Made by a program: the position numbers and the translations under genes. This document shows positions 1-12,158 of a stretch of 64,000 nt of DNA, piece by piece. This DNA is from Lingula anatina (lineage: Eukaryota; Brachiopoda; Lingulata; Lingulida; Lingulidae), in NCBI RefSeq assembly GCF_001039355.2, contig NW_019775891.1, positions 665,559 through 729,558 of the forward strand. The letters are read 5' to 3'. The notes beneath the pieces were generated by a model. That model did no database searches, was not told the origin of the DNA, and saw only the letters and a program-made list of their open reading frames with translations. How positions within the stretch are numbered: the stretch's first letter is position 1; each line of letters starts with the position of its first letter.

Positions 1-3000
1 GATTAAACTGACCTAGCGTTTGTTTTTACTTTGAGGCCACCTCGACCTATGCCCTTTTTACCCCAGAGTATACACTTTGCGAACGGAAGGAACATCAGCA
101 CCTGAACAATGTCTATAGCGCGTGCAACGTCGCTCATCGATTAACATCACAAGATCAATTGTGCGCGCGCTTTAAATCGTTTGATTAATTGATATAATAA
201 CACGCTGCTAACCAGGGCTTGACACATTTTATTCAAAGTGTCAGATAAACGCAGATGACTCTGTCTATAAGAAGGGAGAAGCTTCTAATCTCCTTGTCAA
301 TAGTAGAGGCAGAGGGGGCGGAGTGTCAGATAAAGCAGGGATGAAGAGACGGCACGTCAATCAGCAGGTGCTTGTACAGTTGGTGCTTTATAACTAGGGA
401 TGACATTGAACGGACACTGGTGACAAATTTATATTAAGAAACGCCAGGAATGTGTTGACTCACCAATTATCAGAAAGCACACAAGGGGAACCCAGCCTGG
501 TATTTAATAGGCTGAGAATCTGAGCCACAATCTAAATTGGTTTTGATTTAATTGATTCTGTAAATCAATAAATTATATCTCTAGTTGTGTGAGAAGGTGT
601 CACCTCATGAGGGCTACAAGGTCGCCAACACCATGCCAGGAAGCATCTATTGCTCATCTTGTTATTGATAAATGAACAGTATCTGACAACAATGGAGATG
701 CCGGTACATACATATACATGTAGACACAAAATAATATGCGCAAAAGCCTAAGGTTTAGTAACACGGGGAACTCATCTGAGAAAATACCTATTACAGTACT
801 CAAGGACTACTTAACAGATTTTCACTGTACATATTATTATAAGGAACAGCATTTGGCAACACCCATATTTTTACAACAGAAAAAATGTGAATTTAGAAAT
901 AACTTATGCAATCATTTTAAGTACCAAACCTATTTTGATTCACAAAAATAATTCAGTTAGATATTAATATGAAATTGATCTGAAATGGCCACTGCAGATG
1001 ACAGAAGGAAACAGAACACTGGAATCGACAAAATACATATTTCGCCGTCGACCTTCGACTGCCAGCCCTATACAGCAGTACATGTACATTATGATCGTCT
1101 TTACTACGTTCCTTTTTATGTATGGCTTACACAAAACACTTTCATATGAATATAACGTCAAGTCAGCTATTTTTCTAAAATCTCTTTTGGATCTCTATAT
1201 TTTTCTTAATAAACGCACCATTAACTATGTAGATGCTGCTTTTATCGTTCAGTTAAAAGCAAAACGTGGGTCTAAATTGACATTTTTCCGTAAAAGACAA
1301 TTTGATTTTTATTTAGGCAATATCGATAGACTTGATACATACTTCAAATAATATAAAAACGGACAGTGTCCTTATCATTGTCTCTGAAATTTCATCACCA
1401 GAAGACGATTAAAAATTGCTTCTGTGATCAAGTGGATGAACGTTTAATGTCGTTAGAAATTGTGAGAACGAATCTTTCTGTGAATTTCCCCCGGAGCTTT
1501 TCAGGCACACGACAGTTTTCAATTGCAGAAACGATATCTCTATTTTGAACAAAGGCTCCTAGACGACAGCAAGACTGGGTTTCTATTCTCCCTTCAAAAG
1601 GCGTCTGAAGAAAGATCAATCTTTCCTCGCTTTCAGTATCTGTTGTTCCTTTTCCCCGCTGTGTGAAATAAACACAAGCTCCTAACATTACAAGCCCTTT
1701 TACTCCGCGGCGGAAAATGTCAACGGACGGCTACTGAGCATGATGAATGGCGGCAATAGAAAAGTTTACACAAATAAAATCCATCTGACACCTTATCTTC
1801 CGGGCGCGACAGGTACAAATTAATTAACGCCAGCACAGTCAGTCAGCTTCAATTCGACGAAATTGAAAAAAGAGCAAGAGGTTTAATTTCGCACTATTCC
1901 GAAACTAATCTATAGATTGATGGCTTAATTGATCCATGATTACTGAGGTGCATCGGCGAACACGATATTAGGAACATTTAATTAAAGCTCTTCTCGATTC
2001 TCTGTGTTGATTTTCTGCACCTGAATTCACTGACAGTTTTCATGACACACAAATAGAATCTTTCTCGACGCTCTGTCTCAAGGCAATCATTGCTTGCATA
2101 TTCTCTCTTGGACTGCTGTTCAAATGTATTTAAGTGTAAATGTTGCTGGAAAAAGTTCTGCTTCCGTTAAGAACGTAACATTATTTATACGTAAAATTAT
2201 TTTTATATAAATGAGAATAAAGAAAATGTGTTTTTTTAAACACATCTTACTTTTTATGAGACCATTGTTGGTTTTTAAATGAATACAACGGTCTTCTGTC
2301 GAAAACATCAAGAATTCTAGACACACTAACAAATGTTGCCCAAGGATAACTAAGTCATTACAAAGACCTTAAATCAAGACCCAACGTTCAACGGGTGATT
2401 TTATCACAAGTCCATTATACAAGCTTCAAAGATAACTGGTGAATCTTCATTGTGTTTTATTTGCTTCAATATATATACTATTTAATTTATATAATGGAAT
2501 TTAACCCACCTGGTCGACGTGAGCTCAATATTAAATAATATTATAATATTATTATTACAATTAACGTAGCCAAACGCTATCGTCAAATAACACAATTAAC
2601 AAGCACAGTAAACATGCATCTTTTCACTTCCATGGCACCTTTGTAAATATGAAGCTGGCTGTAAAATGTCTCGGGGACAGTTATATCTACGGAGTGTAGC
2701 GCAATACACCGGATATACATCAACGATGGATAGATGAAATACTCCGAATAGGTATCCGTTGCAGGAAGGCTGTGCAAGTAAAAACAGCCGTTAGTTGACC
2801 GATGTGTAATATTTTTATCCAGTGTAGATCGACATAAATGTCAATTGTTATGTGTGTCGTATTAGGTACCGGAGTACATATGGTTCTTAATATTACCACA
2901 AATTTATCAATTGATGTCATAAATATTACATGGATATAAGTTAATAAGATCACAGAGAAGGCAATTATGTTTAATAACTAAGCATACTGATACCTCGCTT

Positions 3001-3709
3001 TCACAAATATATGACCTTAGGTCAGTCCTTGAAACTTGATTCTAAAGGAATTTTATATTATTTCACTTTCTTTTTATTAACATCATAGGATATACTATTG
3101 TATTTGGACTTGATAGATACCCTATTTCCAATTCTTCATTAAGCTAGGAGCCATATTTTATTATACTAGTAACGTGAGATTCTTTTTTTTATCTATTATT
3201 TACATTAAAATTATATCATTTTTTTTGCCTGGCGTGTGTTCGTTTGACATGACTTTGCAAGTCGTAGTTTATATAGATCAAAACTATATTATTTTCTGAA
3301 GCGATTCAGAATCTTAATAGACGTAATCTTATTGGACGTGAAGAATGTCATGCAAAAATTCTATTGCTTAATTGTTCTTGATAATTGGTTTAAAATTGTT
3401 ATTCAATTAAATAACTGTTGCAATGGACGTAGTGTAGGTGAAAAGGCGCCCTTGAAATCTAAGGTACTTATTATGTGCCAATAATTGAAAAAGGTATATC
3501 TACAGGCAAATTATACTTATCCAGCGTGCAGGGAAGTTTTTCCTCAGAATGGCACGACTTTACTCAACTTTACTGAGCTGCAGATATACCATTCGATCAG
3601 TCCTTGTAAATGCAGCGCTGGACGGTCGTATTAGTTATCCACGGGATAAACGTTTAAACATCGGATTAATTCGGTGACCAAAAACATACGGAGTTAACGT
3701 CCTAACCTT

Positions 3710-3710
<1 letters not shown>

Positions 3711-3756
<46 letters not shown>
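3711..3756. repeat. (AAT)n microsatellite
   Basis: About 15 perfect ATA/AAT units in a row, in non-coding DNA. Confidence 0.95.
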
Positions 3757-3757
<1 letters not shown>

Positions 3758-4464
3758 CATTCTTTGCTTGTCAAATGCATTTTGAAATTTTTATAGGTTA
3801 TCTTTGGTAATGTAGTATGTAGCGTACTATATATGCCGTGTTGGTGTATATCCTTTTGGGCATTGTAGACGTCTCCCGCTCTGTGTACGTACTGTATTCC
3901 CCAAATGTTTTAAAGAATAAGCCTGAAAGCACTTGTTATGCACATTTAATTGAAATGTCTTCCATGTTCTACTCAAGTCTGTTATAAAATCACAGGTATT
4001 CGAGACGACTTTATTTTTTTTACACGACACGTAATCATACCAATTCCGGTATCTGTATCTGTATCTGAAAATAGACTTTGAGGCCACTTGTGACGCCTTA
4101 TTACAACATAGGGGTGTGTTTACCTGTCTGAAAAAATTAGTCCAGAATTGTTTTGTATATTTTAGGTTATTAGAAATATTGGAATTCAATTCAAATTAAT
4201 TTTCAAAAAGAAAACAAAAGTATTGACATCTTGCAGTATTGAACATTTACGTATAATGTGACGCTAACAATACGCTAGGCAGTTTGTAGTCCACATCAGC
4301 ATATTTGCCAAATACCTGTTTGGTAATTTATGAATATGGTATATGTAGAATTCTTCATCATTGTTATTGCTTATGGATTTATAATTTATTATCGTATGTT
4401 TATCACCCTATAAATGGTATATCAGTAATTGTATCTCTATTGTACATTTTCATCTAATCATGTT

Positions 4465-4605
4465 AATATAATATACACTTCATTAAAAGATGTGCTTTGT
4501 TTAAATGATCCATAGGAATGCACAAAAAATCGTTTTCTCTCTTTGCTCCTAAATATAATATACACTTCATTAAAGGATGTGTTTCGTTTAAATGATTCAT
4601 ATGAG
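4465..4605. repeat. Two-copy direct repeat, 87-bp period
   Basis: A block beginning AATATAATATACACTTC at 4465 recurs at 4552 with a few substitutions over about 53 bp, separated by unrelated sequence. It makes a minus-strand open frame look internally repetitive, but nothing suggests that frame is a gene. Confidence 0.85.
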
Positions 4606-7600
4606 CAAACAGTTTTCGCAGTTGACATAACGGAAGGACAAAAAAATGGCTAAAATGAAAAAAATTAACGTGAAAAACTAATTTTTCCAGCGTCAAAATG
4701 TTTTCTTCCAAGTAATAAAAAATAAATAACCCTTTTTAATTCAACTTAGTTTGGACCGATACAAATTTCTTATCCTAAATATTTTTCACAATTGCCAAAC
4801 CTTGTTTTAGATTATGAAATCGGACTTTTTAATGCCTATTCTATAGGTGATTTATTTCAACTATCATAACACAAAAACTTATACTTCAAAAAATACTAAA
4901 ATCAACCCTGTTTTATTATTTCAAAAATCCACCTCTTTATCACAAATCATGAACACAAACCACGGAAGATCAACCGCGATTTTATCATATCAAAAACATA
5001 TTGAGGTTTCAGATAAATGATGGCGGAAGTAAACACAATATGATTAATTTCAGTCGTGAAATGAATATAACCAGACCTAAAGTACAAGCGCCTGCAGTCA
5101 AGCTCGCGTTCGAGACAGCTGTAACCTTGGTGTTATTACTGATTATTGGGTTCACGGAACAAAGCGATTCCCAGAGGTGGACATAAAAAGCTGAGCAAGA
5201 ACAAGTTTCTGCAGAACAAGATTTGCAAGAAATAAAATGTTTCGCTGTGACCTGAAAAGTTACAGAAGACCTAGTTCTGTTGTAATTTTACTCCGAAGGT
5301 GGTTGAAAGGTGCTGCAACAGAGATGGCGGAACACTTGACGAAGAATGATACGGGTTTTGACTGACTTTCTGACCGGGAATGTTGTTAAAAGGTTCCGTA
5401 GGCAATCCGTAAATATATTAGACAAAAGCCACGAAAAAGCTTTTTGACAAAAGTTTTTGAACACCTATTTTCTTTTAAAAGAAAGTACAGAAAATGGGAA
5501 CGCGTTATTACAAATGGCAAAACAAAACTGACATCAAGAAACATTTGCCAAACAAGAAGATAACAGTTATACATTTGTTCATAAACAGATCTTCAATAGA
5601 TAAAATCTGCTTTTTAAGGTAACTTTTTAGGTATATTATGGCTAAGGGGTGTGAAATAAACGCTAATGTGTACACATATTTGCTCGTAATTTGGATCCGC
5701 TTTCGTCCCTTTATGTTAAAAAATGATTTAATAAAAAAAGGAAATTATTATTTGGATGTATCAACACAGCCTATGAAATGATAACCTTATGATAACAAGG
5801 CCAGGCAGTAATGGGTTATTTCTAAACTAGAACATCGCTCGAGTTTGGCATGAAAACCGCAATCCTCACCATCTTAAGCTTCTCACTAATTTTGTTTGCA
5901 ACAAAACTTAAAAAAAAAAGCTTTCTAAATTTGCATTATCTAAGTGTTAAAAAGGCATAACATTTTTTATTCAAGCCGCCAAAGCAGTGCTGTAACCTTG
6001 AGGACCGGCAGATAACTTATCCACTATGACATAACACATACAGGAGTATATGAATAAAAAATGATTCCAGGTCAAACGAGTTTCTTCAATTAAATATTGT
6101 TCAGCATATCTTAAAGACTTCAGAAATATTTTACGCGAATGTGATTGTGAGACTTACGTTGACTTGTTTTAACGAATATGAATATATTTAGTCCATTTGA
6201 TTTTTTTTGGGGGGGTGGGGGGTGGGGGAGTATTTTTGTTCATTCATTTTGCATTGCCACCTTTTCCAAAGACCATACGAAATATGGCATTATTGTTATG
6301 CTACTTGAACACTTTATATTTTGAAAATATCTATTTTAATAATATGCAACAAAATTAATATACGCTAATGCCGTGAATAATTAATTCAACTGCATACAAA
6401 TCAATGTTTTAGCGTGCATATCCCCAGTGCAAGATACATGTACATGGTTTTAAAAGCTTATGTGTTCAAGCAATTATCTATATATCATTTTAAAATCAAA
6501 TGTCGGCTGGTCATAAATTAATGTTTATGCCTTTATACACTGACTTTAAAAGACGTGTTTTTTGTAGTTATTAGTCAATTTAGGCAGATTTTGAAAATGT
6601 TTTTGTTGTAGACCCAAGATTCAATAGTTCAAACATTGTCGCCATATGTTTGCAGTTTCGATCCCATTTCAAATATAATTATAAAATTAACTTGGATGAC
6701 AGCAATTTAAATTTTAAAGCACTATCAATTTCATTTCTACAACTTACTCTAAAAATATTAGTTTAATGTTTATTTTCATCTGTTAAGGTAATCTGGGTCT
6801 TCTGTAAAATAAAATAATTATTTTAAATCAATTTCAACTTTGTGCATACTATAAGTTAAAGTGCATTTACATCCTCAGTATTCTGCACCTTGCCATTCAA
6901 ATTCAATGACATTTATGATCTCTAAAATCCGGTTTTTTTGTGGTAATTGTGTTTCCAATTTATCCGATGATAATTTTAAACATCTGATGTTAAATGTTAA
7001 GTTTCATTTTGCGATATTGACATTCCATGTGTATTTTGATCGAACCACGCAGAACATTACCACATAGTGCCGTAAAATTTCTAGTCATTACAGCGGCGTT
7101 TTAAACTTTTGAAAATTAATATTTTAAAACCATATCTCAGGAGCATCCAATATGTTGTTAAAAATATATTTCATCAATAAAATTTTATATATAGTTAAAA
7201 CTACATCACCAATTATTCCTACAAACAGTGTTTATGTGTGATATATTTATACATGATATATTTATTTTTGAAATAAAGGATAATTCTGGCATCTTGTCGC
7301 AGAGCAATGAACAACGATCAACGCTTCCCTATGTTAAAAAAGACATGGTCGTAAAGTAAGTTATAAAAGAATATATATAATATATGTGCCAGATTATAAA
7401 TCCTTAATACTCACAAATATATATTCATTCGAAAAACAGTTAAAATATGAGTTACTACCATTCCAATATGTCAATGTCTCCCTCCATGTTACCTCTGTAG
7501 AAACTACAGATTGTGGTCAGAAAGAGTCCACGTGGGGAAACAACAGGACATAAGACAGGATACCTATTACTGAAACACCTATAATATTGGATGCTGAACC

Positions 7601-10600
7601 CAGAGAACAACACTATCAATTCGTGGAGGCTATGTAAAAAAAAGCTATAGAGCAACTCTGAGCAGAAACGAAAGATCAAACCCGTCTTGGCGTATATTCG
7701 TTGCTTTTGAGGCAGTAATATAGAGAGAGAAGACAGGGAGCTAATTGGGATATCGCCTCCTCTCCTGGGGAAGACATCGTTGAGACGTTAAAATATTGAA
7801 GTGGTAATTATTCGTATTTATTCGGTGGTTTCAAGAATAGTTTATGGTAACTTTGAATGCATAACACAGCCGGTAAAACCATTAGCTTTATACAAACAGA
7901 TGTCAATAATATGTATAACCTATGGATACTGAAATATCGGAGTGCAAAAAGCAACTCTGATTCTAACTGTTGTTTCGATGAATCTGCTACTGAAACTGAG
8001 CGTATTCCACACGTGATGGAATCATTAAGTCGTAAACAGTAAAAGTTAATTATTTCACGGTGCATGGGAACAATCTTAACGTCAACCATATATCGCATTT
8101 TATCAACGTAATGCATTTCTAAAAAAGATGTAATGTAGATATATTGTACGGAACACATCATTTCCTAAATACTGAGGACGGGTGCAAACCTTGCTTTCTT
8201 GCTTTCTTTAACTAATTTACGACAACCACAAGTTGACGAAATGTGCAAGTCTGCCATTGAAGGAAATAAATACTGAGTAGAGGTCCGATTTCTGGTATCT
8301 TCAGAATAACTACAAGCCACTTAAAAAGCACTTGTTTATCACAAAAAGGCTTTGAGGACAGCAACTTTGTTACACAAGACCATTAGCAGCCACTTCGACA
8401 GATGTACACCATGGACTATTGCCTAAATATTAAACCTCAGCATTTTACCTAAGTCCGCACAGACTAATGTACACAATGTACTCCAGTATATTCACCGACA
8501 CACATATCTGTTTAGACGGGCCTCGCGCCTTCAGGATTTTAATTGCGTGATATGTAAACCAGAGAGGCAAACAGTTTCTTTAGAATTTCCTACCAAACCG
8601 TGAATACTGTACGACAAACTGCGATAACGCTGAAGTGGATTAGTCTCGATTTTTGGCCAGAGTAATCCCCAGACCTTGTATTTCAGTGTCACAGCCAGTC
8701 ATGATTTACATATAAATAAGAAAGTGGTCAAACAGTAGCTGTTTCCTGTCACAATATTATCTTACGAGGATAAGTTACTGCGAGGGCCAGGTGTGGAAGT
8801 ATACTACCTTTGAATGTTCTATGGAAGTTTAGTCTTTGACTCAAAACACTTTCTTTCTCAAATACAAAAAAATAAGACATTTTGCAGTAAAATATTGTGG
8901 AGTAAATGCCGTCTTTACGATCTATGAATGTGACAAAAAGCATCAAACATTGCAATATTTTGCCACGTGTACTGGTCAAAAAAAGTCATATAACTTGCAA
9001 AATTTTTTGAGAATTAGATGAGAATCATTATCAATTAGAATTTTACGTCTTGGCACATGTTGAATTTCAGTTAAGACGCCAGTGTTGACAGGAGGAATAC
9101 CATCAAATTATCACGCATGTCTCAACAATCAGAAATTGTTTTTATACAATTATTCTGTTTTCATATTTTGCACGCTGTATTGGGGTTACAAGTAATACCT
9201 CACAAAACACATTATACTTCTACGTAACCTGAACCTACTGGATTAAAAGTTTGTGATTCATTCAAAGACGAACGTTTTCATAATACTGGGATACTTTTAA
9301 TTCACGTCACATTCATTTGCCATATCTCTATAATCTGACAAGTTATCTTTGTATTTATATTGTTATCGATGTCTGAACAAACGCGGAATACCAGATATAA
9401 AACATTAACAAGCAACTTGCAAATAACTCCCGTTGTACAAGTGCTTGATCCATGAAAATGCCCCATGAATTAATACAGCAAGATATACGATTCAACAAGA
9501 AAAGAACGGTGTTGTGGCAAAAATGAAATTTGTTATTGATTTGACTTACGTTGATTAACGAAACGGAGGGATATTTCAAAACTTTCCCCTGATATTTCCT
9601 GTAAACTTCATTAAATGCAAAACTTTGCTTTCACTACTTTTTTCTGCGATGTTTAAAGTATAAAAGTACAACTGTAAACTTATCTAAAAAAAAAAACAAT
9701 GTGTTTTGTCCTCTTAGTTGTCTACATAATTTTAAATAGATAATCTTAAATATTATAATGGTATCATGGAGTGCGTATTATCCAAAAACCTGACAAAATT
9801 GATCAGAAATCAATAAGATGTGAAATTTAAAACAATACACTGACGAAGTTAATAAATTAATTGAAATATGAATATTTGACATATAAGTTCATATATATAT
9901 AATTAAAAATTTTAACAGAAAAACCCCTGATGAATATTGTAGAGATTTTTAATAAAAAGTCCATTAATTTAAACTAAGCCAGTTTTACTTTCTTAGGAAT
10001 ACCTTATTGCAACAGTAAAACATTTAATTCCATTGTATATTTTTATATGTCAAAGTTAAATATTGATCAGCTATCAAAATGTACACCTAATTACCGTGTG
10101 GACGTTCAGGTAGATTCTGAAGCGGTTCTTATTAAAATATAGATATCTTCTATCTATATGTACAGTATTGTTTGAAACTTTAAATTAGGCATAACTAAAA
10201 TCCCATTCCAAAGAAAAATATGTTCCACAAAATTCGTTCGAAATAAACGGCAATACGTGTAACAAGGGGAGACGTTGTATACGGGGTGTAATATATACCT
10301 ATATGTATGTGCCTATGTCTACTGTTGTTCTTATTCAAAATTATATAAACGTCAAATATACGACAAAGATTTTATTTAACATTAAGCTAGTTTTGAACTC
10401 AAATTGCCCCCCGAGACTTATACCGAAAATACCGGTTCCTGAATTTTTTTTGACATTATAAAGCAGGACAAGAATAGAACATGTTATAGCTTTTCAAGCG
10501 TCTAATAGCATGATATTATACTTTTATAAGAATATATATTTCTTACAGCGAATTTTTTTTCTGTAGATCATTAACTGGTCTAGAGAAAAAGACTTCCATT

Positions 10601-11394
10601 AGCCGCACAGTGATGAATAATAAATCTACGCAATTCTTATATATGTATCATTACAATTAATTAGATACTGCGCTATTATTTGCACATGTATTGCGATTAA
10701 CTAGTAATATTAAATAACAATTTCCTACAAAAACACAAGTTTACCTTTTGCAGCAGAATAATGTTATCTCATGGCGCTAACAGAGAACTCTTATTCAGGA
10801 TGGAAATGATTAATTTCCTATTGTGTTGGAAAACAATGAATTTTACATTTTAATTCAAGTAATTTTATCTAATGGCACTGACTGAGAACTCGCAATTATA
10901 GATCCAATAGTTCATTGCTATGTTTCACAATTTATGTTTTAAAAATTGCCTCGCAAATACTATCGATATTACATTTTCATTAGAATAATTTTGTGGCATG
11001 ACATAGACCGAATATTCTTAATTAGAGAGGCAAAAACGAAATGATTTTCGTCCAAATTATCGATCTGTTCATTGTCAAATTTTCATAGGAATATTTGAAA
11101 GTTTTCCATTTTTGCACTGCAACATTTTTAAAATGACAAGTAGAAAAATTATTAATTTAGTTAATTATGGGCGGTATGGCCCTAACCCACTCGGAAAATA
11201 TTCCGACACCTTAAGCTTAAGAATTGAGTTTGTCCATTTCATTTGTTTTCAAACGACAGTCTACATTCGAAATTAAAAAATAATATTATAGAAAAGCATC
11301 AATACCAACGGCTTACACAAAATTCCCCGATCTATTACAATTTGTTCACACATCTATTCTGAAATATTTTAAAGAGTACCGTATGTGTTCCTAC

Positions 11395-11869
11395 CGGGCC
11401 ACTGTGCTTTCCACTGAGCCGCGTGGGACTTGGTCGTTTTCATCCAGGGGAACTGCAGTGCGGGCTGTGTGGTTGGGGTGTGGGTGGACCCCACCCCCGT
11501 GGACGACGGGGTAGAGGCCGGTGAGAGCTGCGTCTGGCTGTGAGCCGGCGGCGGCTGAGACTGTGGAGATACGGCCACCAGTTGTGACTGCTGGATGTGC
11601 GCCGGGATGGGTGACGGCAGGCCACCCCCTAGAGCCTGAGGGGAGAGACTCTGGGCTAGGATATCTTGTTGTATTCCGTGGTCTACCACCGTCATTGCCT
11701 GCCCACCGTACCCTCCTCCTTGGTTGATACTCGCAGGTTTGGCGGCGTAGATGCAAGCAGTTGGCCCGCCCAGGGTACTGTAGCTCCCAACCGCCGTCGA
11801 CGACACCGGGACTCCATAGTTAGCCTCTCTCTGATAAATCGCCTGATTGAAGAAGTGTTGACCGTCCAT
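11395..11869 (-). CDS. Xlox: ParaHox protein Xlox (Pdx1/IPF1 orthologue), exon 1 with hexapeptide
   Basis: First coding exon of the ParaHox transcription factor Xlox, called Pdx1/IPF1 in vertebrates, a regulator of gut and pancreas-type endoderm. The exon encodes 158 residues plus one base. It starts with MDGQHFFNQAIYQ, passes through a P/Q/S/T-rich linker, and ends with FPWMKTTKSHAAQWKAQW at about residues 140-157. That is the PBX-binding hexapeptide plus the Xlox-specific tail (vertebrate Pdx1 has FPWMKSTKAH..WKGQW). An ATACIYA-like stretch near residue 36 resembles the Pdx1 PACLY motif. The exon ends at a GT donor (11394-11393) right after W-P-G, where the family's single intron lies. The homeobox exon is not seen in the window, so this is a partial gene. 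The ATG at 11869 is the first in frame and has a plausible context. Hox genes were considered, but the KSHA..WK tail after the hexapeptide is Xlox-like. Confidence 0.9.
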
Positions 11870-11917
11870 TTCCTCTCATTAACCTAATGTGATGAAAAAT
11901 GGCAGACGAGAGCATTA

Positions 11918-11925
11918 TTTTATGG
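11918..11925 (+). promoter_or_regulatory. Candidate CDX/posterior-Hox site in Xlox leader
   Basis: TTTTATGG, matching the TTTATG core bound by Cdx-type homeodomains, about 50 bp upstream of the Xlox start codon. A match this short can occur by chance; function is inferred only. Confidence 0.2.
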
Positions 11926-12135
11926 CGGGAATCCATCCATCATTCCCAGGCAGACAACTGCCTGAATAAAAGAAGGTCACGTGATTACGAACTTTTGCAA
12001 GATTTAATACAGTCCTTGGACTCCAGAAAGGCACTTTGTTTCCATTAAACCCCAATTACAATGAAAAGTCTGCGATTTTAATTTGTCGTCTGGCAACAGA
12101 ACAAATCTCTATATTTCAATTAAAAACCACGCTTG

Positions 12136-12158
12136 CGATCGATTGATTATAAATCAGC
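12136..12158 (-). promoter_or_regulatory. Candidate PBX-Hox type site cluster upstream of Xlox
   Basis: The minus strand reads CTGATTTATAATCAATCGATC. It contains TGATTTAT, close to the PBX-Hox composite consensus TGATTNAT, and an overlapping ATCAAT in the other orientation. It lies about 270 bp upstream of the Xlox ATG, where a promoter or proximal enhancer is expected. This is a motif match only. Confidence 0.25.

Larger units (their letters stand above)
1..11394 (-). other. Presumed intron 1 of Xlox; no exon recognised
   Basis: Downstream of the Xlox hexapeptide exon on the minus strand. I looked on the reverse strand for the highly conserved third helix of the homeodomain (the KIWFQNRRMKWKK region) and did not see it. 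The homeobox exon therefore probably lies beyond position 1, giving an intron longer than 11 kb. The stretch is AT-rich and holds a trinucleotide repeat, a two-copy 87-bp tandem repeat and a G-rich run (6209-6230). Short open frames here look like chance. This is an inference from the position of exon 1; a missed diverged or split exon cannot be ruled out by eye. Confidence 0.5.

Noticed and set aside
1428-1688. 86-codon minus-strand open frame and overlapping plus-strand frame near 1.4 kb
   Set aside because: Considered as a missed exon of the ParaHox gene, but it has no homeodomain residues and no domain-like pattern.
7808-8161. 117-codon minus-strand open frame
   Set aside because: No recognisable domain, no supporting splice context, and overlapped by a plus-strand frame; chance is likely in this AT-rich DNA.
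11391-11887. Other open frames over the Xlox exon on both strands
   Set aside because: Shadow frames of a GC-richer exon; only the frame with the FPWMK hexapeptide has family motifs.
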